A stretch of 64,000 nucleotides of DNA, taken from NCBI RefSeq assembly GCF_021311115.1, contig NZ_JAJTNP010000006.1, forward strand, positions 248,001 through 312,000, in the 5' to 3' direction. Shown piece after piece: positions 41,951 to 49,905 of the stretch. The number at the start of each line of letters is the position of its first letter. Position 1 is the stretch's first letter. A program made the translations under genes and the position numbers. The notes beneath the pieces were generated by a model, which saw only the letters and a program-made list of their open reading frames with translations, searched no databases and was not told the DNA's origin. Source of the DNA: Chryseobacterium gwangjuense. Lineage in GTDB: Bacteria > Bacteroidota > Bacteroidia > Flavobacteriales > Weeksellaceae.

Positions 41951-42611
41951 AGACATTATTAACCTGAATGATGGAGCCTTTGTAAAATTTGGTAGAATCA
42001 TACAGCTCAGAGAAATTGTCAAATAATATAATTCCTGTAGAGTTTAAATCTTCTGTAAGACCTGTTTTATTGCTTTTCTCTGTAAACTCCGATTGAGCGG
42101 TTTCGTAAATTGCCGGATATTGCGATTTTAAATAATCAACGAGAATGCGTTTTTCACTATCATCTTCCTGTGCAAGACTTGTATAAAAAAGTCCATACAG
42201 TAAAAACCTGTTAAATTTTTCAGCATCGGAAATATATTGAAAGTTGCTTTGGCTTGCCTTTTCATAATCCTTGAGAATGCTGTCAAAGGTTGGGGCAAGA
42301 ACAGGTGGAATTTCATGAAACAGATCAATCCCATTAATATATAATTGGGTTTTCACTTCGTCATTATTTTTTGCTTCTCCATTTACGGAATTGGAAGCAT
42401 ATTGAAATTTAAACCAATTGAAGAGTTGCCGAAGCTCATCCGGAGTAAGATATTCTATCGAGTCCTGTAACTTGTCTTTAATAAGTTCGAGGCTGGTTTT
42501 ATCATCATGTAGAAAATGTAAAACATTATCTTCTTCATTGCACAACTTATTGTATAAATTAATTTTGGCAACAAGAGGATTTGTTTTTAAAAAGTAAAGT
42601 TCTTCTGCCAT
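41949..42611 (-). CDS. Hypothetical soluble protein
   Basis: 220 aa, no signal peptide or membrane segment, acidic and helix-rich. Blocks that look structured are LQDSIEYLTPDELRQLFNWFKFQY and KRILVDYLKSQYPAIYETAQ. I do not recognise a family. It is a single minus-strand gene, with 201 bp upstream that contain a near-consensus TATCTTTA and AT-rich DNA. It ends inside the terminator of the converging gene. Confidence 0.6.
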   Translation of the reverse strand: MAEELYFLKTNPLVAKINLYNKLCNEEDNVLHFLHDDKTSLELIKDKLQDSIEYLTPDELRQLFNWFKFQYASNSVNGEAKNNDEVKTQLYINGIDLFHEIPPVLAPTFDSILKDYEKASQSNFQYISDAEKFNRFLLYGLFYTSLAQEDDSEKRILVDYLKSQYPAIYETAQSEFTEKSNKTGLTEDLNSTGIILFDNFSELYDSTKFYKGSIIQVNNV

Positions 42612-42812
42612 ATTGTAATAATTTATTTGCTGTTGCTTATTTAAAGATACAAATTAAGTTGATAGTTTTTAATGTTTTCAGCACGTATAAACTCTACATT
42701 TTTATAAGTTTCAGATCGGACTGTTTTCAAACCTAAAATACAATTATTATTAATTGGTGCAGAGTATTCTGTTTATATTTTTAATATGTATTGCATAGTT
42801 TGATCAGTTTCT

Positions 42813-43154
42813 TTATTGACTCAATCCTACAAGAGCTAAAATAGCACCAAATAAAAAGATAAGCAGAACAACCCCGATTAATGAAATGATTAATCCGGCA
42901 ATGGCAAAACCTTTGGGTGCTCTGAAAATCCCGATAAATGATAAAATCAATCCTAAAAACCAAACGAACCAACCTAAAAATGGAATCCAACCTATGAAGA
43001 TTGCGATTACAGACAAAACAAACCCCGCGATACCAATTCCATTCGATTGATTGACTCCTTGCTGGATAAGTATGGGTTGACTATTCAGCTGTTGGGTATT
43101 TTGAAGATCCTGAGAATTCTCATTGGTGGTTTTTTTGTATTGGCTTTCTATCAT
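42813..43154 (-). CDS. Small membrane protein, DUF4190-like
   Basis: 113 aa. The first 38 residues are polar and rich in Gln, Asn and Ser. Two to three hydrophobic segments follow (IGIAGFVLSVIAIFIGW, LGWFVWFLGLILSFIGIF, and GFAIAGLIISLIGVVLL), with the G-x-A-I-A-G-L-x-I-S pattern of DUF4190-type proteins. It probably sits in the inner membrane; role unknown. Single gene. Confidence 0.7.
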   Translation of the reverse strand: MIESQYKKTTNENSQDLQNTQQLNSQPILIQQGVNQSNGIGIAGFVLSVIAIFIGWIPFLGWFVWFLGLILSFIGIFRAPKGFAIAGLIISLIGVVLLIFLFGAILALVGLSQ

Positions 43155-43285
43155 GGTTTTTTGATAATTGTTTAATAGTTATGATGATTTTCTACGAATT
43201 AAAAATAGAAAAAAATAAATGTAAATATTAACTTATGAATACTTTGAAATAAAAACTCAATATTTATAGTGTATGAGTTAGGTAC

Positions 43286-43332
43286 AAAAAAACTTAGCAT
43301 CAGATTGAGAAATATCTCCGTCTGATGCTAAG
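43286..43332 (-). terminator. Terminator of the DUF4242 gene
   Basis: CTTAGCATCAGA and TCTGATGCTAAG form a perfect 12-bp stem with a 16-nt loop; on the minus strand the stem is followed by a run of T (43286-43292 on the plus strand are A). Confidence 0.85.
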
Positions 43333-43383
43333 CCTCAGTTTATAGACTGCTCGTTAAAATTAAATGTATTGAATGTTCAATTT

Positions 43384-43656
43384 CTATTCAGCAGTTGTTG
43401 GATCAATAATGGTAGCAACTTCATTTACAGAGTTTGCAGGAAATCCACCTTGTCTTGCATGCTCCCGAACCATTTCTTCGTTGGGTGCAATGTAAACACA
43501 ATAGACTTTATCACCTGTTACATAACTTTGTAACCATTGAATTTGTGAACCCATTTTACTGAGTACCCCACAAGAAGTTTGTGAGATTCCTTTTAATTGC
43601 TCGGCTGTTAATTGGCCTGCTCCGGGAATTTCCCGTTCAATTACGTATTTAGGCAT
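43384..43656 (-). CDS. DUF4242 family protein (putative nickel-binding)
   Basis: 90 aa, the size of one ferredoxin-like DUF4242 domain. Blocks YVIEREIPGAGQLTAEQL, QWLQSYVTGDKVYCVYIAP and VREHARQGGFPANSVNEV are characteristic; a Streptomyces member of the family binds nickel, with the EHA histidine region involved. The role is unknown. It is monocistronic with a strong terminator. Confidence 0.85.
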   Translation of the reverse strand: MPKYVIEREIPGAGQLTAEQLKGISQTSCGVLSKMGSQIQWLQSYVTGDKVYCVYIAPNEEMVREHARQGGFPANSVNEVATIIDPTTAE

Positions 43657-43832
43657 GATTCAAAAAATCTAGTTTTCTACTTATTGGACCTTTGGGTATT
43701 GTCAGTTTTTCAAATGATAATTGACTTTCTTTTTTTGAAAGCCAAGGACAATGTTCGTCAAGGTTGTGGTGTTTGCTCTAAATTCCTTTATCTCAATCAA
43801 ATATACGAATTTTTAAGATAATATTGAAGCGT

Positions 43833-44219
43833 TTAATGAGATTGAGGATCAAAGTAGGCCTTAAAAGTAAGTGGGTCTTCTTTTTTATCCTCCGCAATTT
43901 CAAGGTACTCGTGATATTCTTCCACATGCATTCCCATATCAACCATAACAATGGCAAGGTTGATATAAAGATTTTTGTCTTCCGAACCTAATTGTAATGC
44001 CTGTTTTAAATAATAAATGGCGGTTTCATTTTCTCCCAGATCAGAATAAATGGCTCCTATGTTGATTAAAGCGGCTGTATTTTTTGGCTCAATAAGCAAT
44101 ATTTCGTCTAATTCCTTTATTAAAAGCTCAGTGATTTCGTCCCAATGTTCTTCTTCGTTGTCCCATCTTTTGGACTGGAGTTTTTTTACGTTTTGGAGTC
44201 TTTGTGTTATATTGTTCAT
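43833..44219 (-). CDS. Small TPR-repeat protein
   Basis: 128 aa. Residues about 32-105 hold two to three tetratricopeptide repeats: LLIEPKNTAALINIGAIYSD, LGENETAIYYLKQALQLGSE and DKNLYINLAIVMVDMGMHVE. The flanks are charged. It would be a protein interaction module in the cytoplasm; the partner is unknown. Single gene; the 176-bp gap to the DUF4242 gene shows nothing further. Confidence 0.8.
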   Translation of the reverse strand: MNNITQRLQNVKKLQSKRWDNEEEHWDEITELLIKELDEILLIEPKNTAALINIGAIYSDLGENETAIYYLKQALQLGSEDKNLYINLAIVMVDMGMHVEEYHEYLEIAEDKKEDPLTFKAYFDPQSH

Positions 44220-44256
44220 TGTTTAGAAATGCAGAATTGATAGTGCAAATTAAAAG

Positions 44257-44284
44257 AAAAGTCTCTGAAAACTCAGAAACTTTT
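44257..44284 (-). terminator. Terminator of the DHFR-like gene
   Basis: AAAAGTCTCTGA / TCAGAAACTTTT hairpin (one mismatch), loop AAAC. On the minus strand it is followed by a TTTTCTTTT stretch. Confidence 0.65.
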
Positions 44285-44313
44285 AAGATTTATAAACATT
44301 TATTTTTTTGAAT

Positions 44314-44844
44314 TCATTTTCCGTAAGTCAGATTGACAAGTCCGGTCTCGTATTGCTGTACATTTTCCAACTTCCACTCGGTTTCTGAAATGCCATCAGG
44401 AAATAAAGGGATTCCACCACCAATGATTTTTGGAATGATCGAGATAATCATTCTATCCAAAAGATTGTTATTGATAAAATATTTAATGAGTTCTCCGCCT
44501 CCCATTAACCAAATGTCTTTATCAGATTTTGCTTTTAGTTCAGTTATAAAATTATTAAGATTTTCGGTTAAAACATGGGTTTTAGGACTTTTGATTTCCA
44601 GATTTTGATCTCTCGTTACGATAAAAGTTTCTTTTTCAGAATACGCCCATTCCTCTTCAAACCCCAAAATGATATCATAGGTTTTTCTACCCATAATGAT
44701 TGTTTCAATGCTGTTGAAAAGTTCGGTGTATCCATAATCTCCCAATTCGGAAGGCGGGGTTGACGTGAGCCAATCTAAATTTCCGTCGGGTTTTGCGATG
44801 AAACCGTCAAGACTTTGAGCGATGTAAAGGATGATTTGTGACAT
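44314..44844 (-). CDS. Dihydrofolate reductase-family protein (RibD C-terminal type)
   Basis: 176 aa. The sequence opens ILYIAQSLDGFIAKPDGNLDWL, then SIETIIMGRKTYDIILGF, IWLMGGGELIKYFINNN and ISIIPKIIGGGIPLFP, the usual NADPH-binding pattern of YyaP/YwjB-like DHFR-family proteins. True FolA residues are not conserved, so the substrate is unknown. The hypothetical gene 44856-45287 lies just upstream, 11 bp away, and both are in one operon. Confidence 0.88.
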   Translation of the reverse strand: MSQIILYIAQSLDGFIAKPDGNLDWLTSTPPSELGDYGYTELFNSIETIIMGRKTYDIILGFEEEWAYSEKETFIVTRDQNLEIKSPKTHVLTENLNNFITELKAKSDKDIWLMGGGELIKYFINNNLLDRMIISIIPKIIGGGIPLFPDGISETEWKLENVQQYETGLVNLTYGK

Positions 44845-44855
44845 GGTTGTATTTA

Positions 44856-45287
44856 TTATTGATATCTTATTTTGAAGTCAAGCCCATTATCATATTCCGC
44901 AGGATTAATAAAAGTGATGATTCCAATATTAGAATTTAATTTTTGTTTTAAATCATTTAAATAAACTTCGGCTAATTTAATGGTTCCATCAAATGTAATG
45001 CTAAAGATGGTTTTGTTATCATTTGTCATGTGTACACCAAACATAATTTTATCAGAATTTTCAATGTATTGATTCCAATAAAATGTTTGATTAGCATGAT
45101 CTGTATTTGCAAAATAGTCTATCATTTCTTCATTGCTTTCAAAGCTTTGTTCATCATTAATTCTTGAAGCATAATCTAAATTCAAAGGTTCATGTTTAGG
45201 TAAATAAAAATTTAAAAGCTCAAAAATTTTTTTAGATGATTTTGCATCGAAATAGACTTGACAGATAATATCTTTGATTACTTTCAC
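44856..45287 (-). CDS. Hypothetical protein
   Basis: 143 aa, soluble, with no signal peptide. It contains an N-terminal helix region (FDAKSSKKIFELLNFYLP), an acidic middle, and a C-terminal alpha/beta stretch with ISITFDGTIKLAEVYLNDLK-like strands. I do not recognise it; the size and composition resemble immunity-like or small-molecule binding proteins but this is a weak impression. It is the first gene of a two-gene operon with the DHFR-family protein (11-bp gap). Confidence 0.6.
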   Translation of the reverse strand: MKVIKDIICQVYFDAKSSKKIFELLNFYLPKHEPLNLDYASRINDEQSFESNEEMIDYFANTDHANQTFYWNQYIENSDKIMFGVHMTNDNKTIFSITFDGTIKLAEVYLNDLKQKLNSNIGIITFINPAEYDNGLDFKIRYQ

Positions 45288-45317
45288 TGTTCAAAAATTA
45301 CTGATTTTTATAAAATT

Positions 45318-45361
45318 AAAAAACCATTAAGATTTGATCATTTAATCGGCTCTTAATGGTT
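45318..45361 (-). terminator. Terminator of the M3 peptidase gene
   Basis: AACCATTAAGA pairs with TCTTAATGGTT. On the minus strand the stem is followed by TTTTAATTTT. Confidence 0.75.
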
Positions 45362-45369
45362 ATATTTTC

Positions 45370-47424
45370 TTATCCAAACGCTCTCTTTAACAAACTCTCC
45401 ACTTTCGGCTCACTGCCTCTGAAACTCTTATATAATTCCATTGGGTCTTTTGTACCACCGGAAGAAAGAAGTACTTTATATTTCGCGGCAATCTCAGGAT
45501 TGAAGATTCCGTTTTCTTTAAAATATTGGAAAGCATCTGCATCCAGAACTTCCGCCCATTTGTAAGAATAATAGCCGGCAGAATATCCACCCTGGAAGAT
45601 ATGAGAAAAACTAGGGCTCATCGCTGTTTCAGGATTTACAGGATACAGCTGTGTTGCCTTTGTGTATTTGTCTTCAAACGCTTTTACGCTTTCATGCTCC
45701 AATTCTTCAACTTTTGTATGGTAATTCATATCCAGTAATCCGAAACCAAGCTGTCTCAATGTTTGGTAGCCTTCCATAAAGTTTTTTGAATGCTCGATTT
45801 TCTGGATTTTTTCATCAGGAAGCGTTTCTCCTGTTTTATAATGCTTAGCAAAAGTCTTTAAGAATTCAGGTTCATAACAGAAGTTTTCCAAAAACTGAGA
45901 AGGTAATTCTACAAAGTCCCATTTCACAGAAGTTCCTGAAAGAGTAGGATATTGTGTATTCGCCAACATTCCGTGAAGAGCATGACCGAATTCGTGGAAC
46001 AGGGTAGTTACTTCCTGGAACGTCAATAAACTCGGAGTATCCTTAGTCGGTTTGCTGAAATTACAAACGATAGAAATATGCGGACGAGAATTTTCACCGT
46101 CTTTTGTATACTGATTTTTATAGCTCGTCATCCAGGCTCCGGCTCTTTTGCCTTTTCTTGGGAAGTAATCGACATAAAGCAAAGCTTTGTAGCTGGTTGA
46201 TGGTTCCTGATTGTCAGTCTGAGCGGAGTCGAAGACTTCTTTTACTTCATATACTTTTACATCTTCGTGATACTTTGGAATATCATTTCTTTCTTCAAAA
46301 GTCAATCCGAAAAGTGTATTTGCCAATCCAAAAACAGCATCCTGAACCTGATTCAAAGGGAAATAAGGTTTTAATTCTTCATCGTTAAGATCGAATTTGG
46401 CTTTACGAAGCTTTTCTGCATAAAAAGCATGGTCGTACGATTGCATCTCATCGATTTCGTCTGCTTTTGCCAAAGATTTTAATTCTTCAATTTCTTTGTC
46501 TGCGTAAGGTTTTGCCTTTGTCAAAAGTTCATTCAGAAAGTCAATTACTTTTGATGGAGATTTTGCCATTCTTTCTTCTAAAACATAATCGGCATAATTA
46601 GCATAACCTAATAATTCAGCTTTTTGTTGTTTTAAAGTAAGAAGTTCTTTGATTAAATTTTGATTGTCAAATTCACTGCCATCAAAAGATTTTTTACCAT
46701 TGGCCAATGCAATCTCTTTTCTCAGTTCGCGGTTTTCCGCATACGTCATGAACGGAATATAGCTTGGATATTGTAAAGTCACAACCCAGCCTTCCAGATT
46801 TCTTTCCTTTGCTTCTTCAGCATATTGCTCCAAAATGGCATCAGGAATTCCTGCCAAATCTTCTTTATTCGTGATATGTTTGAAATAATTATTGGTTGAA
46901 GCTAATACGTTTTGCCCGAACTGAAGCGATTTTAAAGACAAATCCATACTGATTTTCTTTAATTTTTCCTTGTCTTCTTCATTTAATAAGGCACCGCTTC
47001 TTACAAAACCTTTGTAGGTTTCATTCAAAAGCATTTGTTGTTCTTCGTTCAGATCGTATTTTTCCTTTTCATCGTACACTTTTTTAATTTTATTAAACAA
47101 AGCTTCGTTTTGAGCGATTTTTGAAGAATGTTCTGTTAAAATAGGTGAAACCTCTTGAGCGATTTGTTGTAGTTCGTCACTCGTTTCAGCAGAGTTTAGA
47201 TTAAAGAATATATTGGAAACCTTATCAAGCTGCTCTCCGGAATAGGCCAAAGCTTCAATTACATTACTAAAAGTAGGCGCTTCTGGATTATTAATAATGG
47301 CATCGATTTCTTCTTCAGATTGTTGAATTAATTCTTTAAAAGCCGGAAGATAATCTTCATTTTTAATAGAATTAAATGGGGCAGAATGATATGGTGTATT
47401 GAAATTTTCTGTTAAAATATTCAT
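45370..47424 (-). CDS. M3 family zinc metallopeptidase (Dcp/oligopeptidase-like)
   Basis: 684 aa, the usual length for oligopeptidase A or Dcp. The zinc motif HEFGH is in TLFHEFGHALHGML (about residue 470), and GYSAGYYSYKWAEVLDADAF near 625 is the substrate-binding Gly-Tyr block of the family. No signal peptide is seen, so a cytoplasmic peptide-recycling role is likely. Residues around VFDSAQTDNQEP (about 395-410) are encoded by a REP-like element (46212-46238), interrupting the conserved VKVYEV...YKALLYVDYFPRKGKRAGAW region with an apparent in-frame insertion of 10-15 residues. Confidence 0.93.
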   Translation of the reverse strand: MNILTENFNTPYHSAPFNSIKNEDYLPAFKELIQQSEEEIDAIINNPEAPTFSNVIEALAYSGEQLDKVSNIFFNLNSAETSDELQQIAQEVSPILTEHSSKIAQNEALFNKIKKVYDEKEKYDLNEEQQMLLNETYKGFVRSGALLNEEDKEKLKKISMDLSLKSLQFGQNVLASTNNYFKHITNKEDLAGIPDAILEQYAEEAKERNLEGWVVTLQYPSYIPFMTYAENRELRKEIALANGKKSFDGSEFDNQNLIKELLTLKQQKAELLGYANYADYVLEERMAKSPSKVIDFLNELLTKAKPYADKEIEELKSLAKADEIDEMQSYDHAFYAEKLRKAKFDLNDEELKPYFPLNQVQDAVFGLANTLFGLTFEERNDIPKYHEDVKVYEVKEVFDSAQTDNQEPSTSYKALLYVDYFPRKGKRAGAWMTSYKNQYTKDGENSRPHISIVCNFSKPTKDTPSLLTFQEVTTLFHEFGHALHGMLANTQYPTLSGTSVKWDFVELPSQFLENFCYEPEFLKTFAKHYKTGETLPDEKIQKIEHSKNFMEGYQTLRQLGFGLLDMNYHTKVEELEHESVKAFEDKYTKATQLYPVNPETAMSPSFSHIFQGGYSAGYYSYKWAEVLDADAFQYFKENGIFNPEIAAKYKVLLSSGGTKDPMELYKSFRGSEPKVESLLKRAFG
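46212..46238 (+). repeat. REP-like element inside the M3 peptidase gene
   Basis: Plus-strand text TGTCAGTCTGAGCGGAGTCG followed by AAGAC, the same element as at 11952-11979. On the coding (minus) strand it gives VFDSAQTDN. Confidence 0.72.
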
Positions 47425-47454
47425 TTCTTAATTTTTAATGATTGTAAATGTAAG

Positions 47455-47469
47455 GAATCATAGTGATTC
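47455..47469. promoter_or_regulatory. Short inverted repeat GAATCA-TAG-TGATTC
   Basis: Perfect 6-bp arms with a 3-bp centre, 31 bp upstream of the M3 peptidase start, in the divergent gap with the SRPBCC gene. It could be an operator; nothing else supports this. Confidence 0.25.
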
Positions 47470-47625
47470 GTGAGGTGGTTGCTCAAAAATGATGCCCGAA
47501 TGAAAAGATGTGACAAAATTGTTTATCTTTAATTAATCTTGTCATAAGCGAAGTTGAAATGGGGAGGTAATGATTAATTTTGACAACAAGTTTGATGTTG
47601 AAAATTTAACCCTAATATAAATACT

Positions 47626-48159
47626 ATGAAAACAATCTTAAAAATTCTTGGTGTAATCATCCTTTTAATTCTAGTGTATGCTGTGGTTGCAGTATTGGCT
47701 TTCGGTAAAAATTACCATTATGAAAAATCAATAGTCATTAATGCTCCCAAAGAAAAAGTATGGGAACAGGTAAGCTCTATGAAAGCTTTTAACCAATGGA
47801 ATCCATGGCTGAAATTAGATAAAAATATACAACTGACATACACAGGGAATGCGGGACAAGTAGGAGACAAGTATTGCTGGGATAGTCAAAATGAACACGC
47901 AGGATCAGGTTGTCAGGAAATTAAAGAGTTGGTTGCCAATCAAAAGCAGAGAACAGAAATGATCTTTAAAAAACCTTTTGAGGGACAAGCGACTTCAGAT
48001 ATTGTTTTAACTTCTGAAGGAAATGCTACAAAAGTAACCTGGAGTATGGATACTGAGCAAGATCCTATGATGAAAATAATGAGACCTATGATGGATTACC
48101 AAATGGGAAAATCCTACGGAGAAGGATTGGATAACCTGAAAAAATTGTTAGAAAAATAA
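47626..48159 (+). CDS. Membrane-anchored SRPBCC family protein
   Basis: 177 aa. The N-terminal hydrophobic segment (about 5-27) is an anchor. The following domain has the SRPBCC pattern: SIVINAPKEKVWEQVSSMKAF and NQWNPWLKLDKN at the start, and PFEGQATSDIVLTSEGNATK toward the end, as in polyketide cyclase-like ligand-binding folds. The domain would face the periplasm. Ligand unknown. Closed by a strong terminator. Confidence 0.82.
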   Translation: MKTILKILGVIILLILVYAVVAVLAFGKNYHYEKSIVINAPKEKVWEQVSSMKAFNQWNPWLKLDKNIQLTYTGNAGQVGDKYCWDSQNEHAGSGCQEIKELVANQKQRTEMIFKKPFEGQATSDIVLTSEGNATKVTWSMDTEQDPMMKIMRPMMDYQMGKSYGEGLDNLKKLLEK

Positions 48160-48164
48160 AATCG

Positions 48165-48196
48165 AAAGCCTTGTAGAAAATTTTACAAGGCTTTTT
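48165..48196 (+). terminator. Terminator after the SRPBCC gene
   Basis: AAAGCCTTGTA and TACAAGGCTTT form a perfect 11-bp stem, loop GAAAATTT, followed by T-run. It reaches the stop of the converging gene. Confidence 0.85.
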
Positions 48197-48737
48197 AGTG
48201 AAATAAATTTTTAATAATCGTATCAACAATTCTTTTTACCCTAGGAGTATTGTCTTTTAGTCTGTATTTTGAAATTTTTTCAGCTATAATTTCTGAATTA
48301 GGATTGTCAAGTAATTCAGGATTTATTTCTCTCATCATTAGAGATGTATTTAGTTTATCCCCTTTTATTGTACAAAAATTTATGGCATCTAATGCAACTA
48401 AACTCAAAGGTCGACCAGAGTCAATCCATTTTTCTGCCCTTATCCAGTTAAATTTAGAAATTGCGGCTAAATGTCCCCAACTTAAAGAAATATTTTCTGT
48501 TCTTGATATATTTTCTTCAATCCAATCAAGGCATTTTTCAAACTGAATATAATTAAAGGCTCCTATACATTCATTTAGATATTTATTTTCAAGTGAGTCT
48601 AATTCAGCTTTGATAATTTTATATGCTTCTTCTTCAGTTTTTGATTCACTAATTATTATTGAACGCTCAAGAAAAGCATTTACTACTTCATAATTATACA
48701 TACGATTTAAATTATTATAAGATTTTGATGGCTTCAA
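48195..48737 (-). CDS. Hypothetical protein
   Basis: 180 aa, soluble, without signal peptide. It looks all-helical: SESKTEEEAYKIIKAELDSL, FNYIQFEKCLDWIEENI, KFNWIRAEKWIDSGR and PLSLVALDAINFCT. The repeated W-I-D/E pattern suggests short helical repeats. I do not recognise a family. A- and T-rich codon use gives it a slightly lower GC than neighbours. Single gene; possible accessory gene. Confidence 0.55.
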   Translation of the reverse strand: MKPSKSYNNLNRMYNYEVVNAFLERSIIISESKTEEEAYKIIKAELDSLENKYLNECIGAFNYIQFEKCLDWIEENISRTENISLSWGHLAAISKFNWIRAEKWIDSGRPLSLVALDAINFCTIKGDKLNTSLMMREINPELLDNPNSEIIAEKISKYRLKDNTPRVKRIVDTIIKNLFH

Positions 48738-48785
48738 AAATAAATATTATTTAAAAAATATTATCTTTATGTAAAGATTCGATGT

Positions 48786-49235
48786 ATGGAGAAGATCGTA
48801 TTTGAGAAAAATAACATAAGAAATTATGTGAAAAGCGTGATTACTGAAAAGATCGAAAAGCTTAAAAACTTTATTGAATTTACTTTGGAGGCAAGTCGCG
48901 ATATTAAAAAGACTCCTAAGTATGACAGTATGAGAGAAGAAATGCAGGAGGAAATTTACCAGATGCAGAGACAGCTAGGGGCTTTGAATGATTTAAAAAG
49001 AAATATGGCAAAAGTGTTGACGAATTCTACAGAAAGGGTTCAGTTAGGCTCTTTGGTCATTACGAATAAAGCACGTTTTTATATTTCGGTTTCGCTGGGC
49101 GAGTTTTTTTATGAAGGCGACCGTTTTTATGCGATCTCCCCTGAAAGTCCGATGGCAAAAAAAATGATGGGCATGAAATCCGGAGATGAGTTTACGTTAA
49201 ATAAAATCCATCAGAAAGTTGTTGAGGTTTTGTAA
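48786..49235 (+). CDS. GreA/GreB C-terminal-domain protein
   Basis: 149 aa. The N-terminal about 85 residues form a helical, charged hairpin (ITEKIEKLKNFIEFTLEAS, EEIYQMQRQLGALNDLKRN), and the C-terminal part QLGSLVITNKARFYISVSLG followed by FYAISPESPMAKKMMGMKSGD matches the FKBP-like domain of GreA/GreB. It would bind RNA polymerase at the secondary channel. The tip acidic residues of true Gre factors are not clear, so cleavage activity is doubtful. Some databases label such proteins 3-oxoacyl-ACP synthase; I see no support for that. The stop codon is the first part of a heptamer tract. Confidence 0.75.
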   Translation: MEKIVFEKNNIRNYVKSVITEKIEKLKNFIEFTLEASRDIKKTPKYDSMREEMQEEIYQMQRQLGALNDLKRNMAKVLTNSTERVQLGSLVITNKARFYISVSLGEFFYEGDRFYAISPESPMAKKMMGMKSGDEFTLNKIHQKVVEVL

Positions 49236-49297
49236 AGTAAGAAGTAAGAAGTAAGAAGTAAGAAGTAAAAAGTAAAAAGTAAGAAGTAAAAAGCGAG
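49235..49297. repeat. Heptamer tandem repeat (AAGTAAR)x9
   Basis: Nine consecutive 7-bp units starting on the last base of the stop codon of the GreA-like gene: AAGTAAG four times, AAGTAAA twice, AAGTAAG, AAGTAAA, and AAGCGAG. It is the purest of the period-7 tracts in the window. Confidence 0.92.
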
Positions 49298-49366
49298 AAG
49301 TTTTTTCTGCTCAATAATTGATGTTAAACTTTTGTCATCCATCTTCAAGCTTCCGGCATTTTTCAT

Positions 49367-49374
49367 TATTTTTG
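49367..49374 (+). promoter_or_regulatory. nitroreductase -7 element (TATTTTTG), leaderless spacing
   Basis: Perfect TAnnTTTG ending 5 nt before ATG 49380. Confidence 0.6.
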
Positions 49375-49379
49375 TCTCC

Positions 49380-49892
49380 ATGAATACAGCAGAAGTTTTA
49401 AAAGAAATCATAGAGCAAAGAAGAAGTATCTTTCCAAAAGATTATAATGAAAATGAAATTTCTCAGGAAATTATTGATGAGATTTTACATTCAGCTACAT
49501 TAGCTCCCAATCATAAACGTACCAAACCTTGGCGTTTTAAAATATTCAAAGGGGAGGAAAAAGCAAAACTAGCTTCAGAAATGCAGGCGATCTACAAACA
49601 AACCCAACCCGAACATCTTTTTCTGGAGAAAAAATATAACGACATCGGTTTTAAAATTAATAAGGCAAATGCAGTCGTTTCTATTGTTGTTAATTTCAGT
49701 GGAATGGTTCTGGAATGGGAAGAGATTGCAGCGGTTTCTATGGCCGTTCAGAATATGTATCTGACGTGTACAGCCAACAGAATCGGTTGCTACTGGAGTT
49801 CTCCGAAAATTGTAGATTATCTGAAAGAATCTTTAACGATCGAAGAAAACCAGAAGTGCCTTGGACTTTTCTATATGGGATGTATTAATTAA
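49380..49892 (+). CDS. Nitroreductase family protein
   Basis: 170 aa from ATG 49380. An upstream TTG would add 16 residues, but the -7 element at 49367-49374 lies within that extension, so the ATG is preferred and the mRNA is probably leaderless. FMN-binding arginine and serine are in EQRRSIFPKDY, and HSATLAPNHKRTKPWRFKI, SMAVQNMYLTCTANRIG and CLGLFYMGC complete the family pattern. It resembles YdjA-type small nitroreductases. NAD(P)H-dependent; physiological substrate unknown. Confidence 0.9.
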   Translation: MNTAEVLKEIIEQRRSIFPKDYNENEISQEIIDEILHSATLAPNHKRTKPWRFKIFKGEEKAKLASEMQAIYKQTQPEHLFLEKKYNDIGFKINKANAVVSIVVNFSGMVLEWEEIAAVSMAVQNMYLTCTANRIGCYWSSPKIVDYLKESLTIEENQKCLGLFYMGCIN

Positions 49893-49905
49893 GAGAAGTA
49901 TTCAT

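Noticed and set aside
47541..47560. GTCATAAGCGAAGTTGAA in the SRPBCC upstream region, similar to the REP-like element
   Set aside because: Only the middle AGCGAAGT-GAA part matches and the flanks differ; too short to call a decayed copy.
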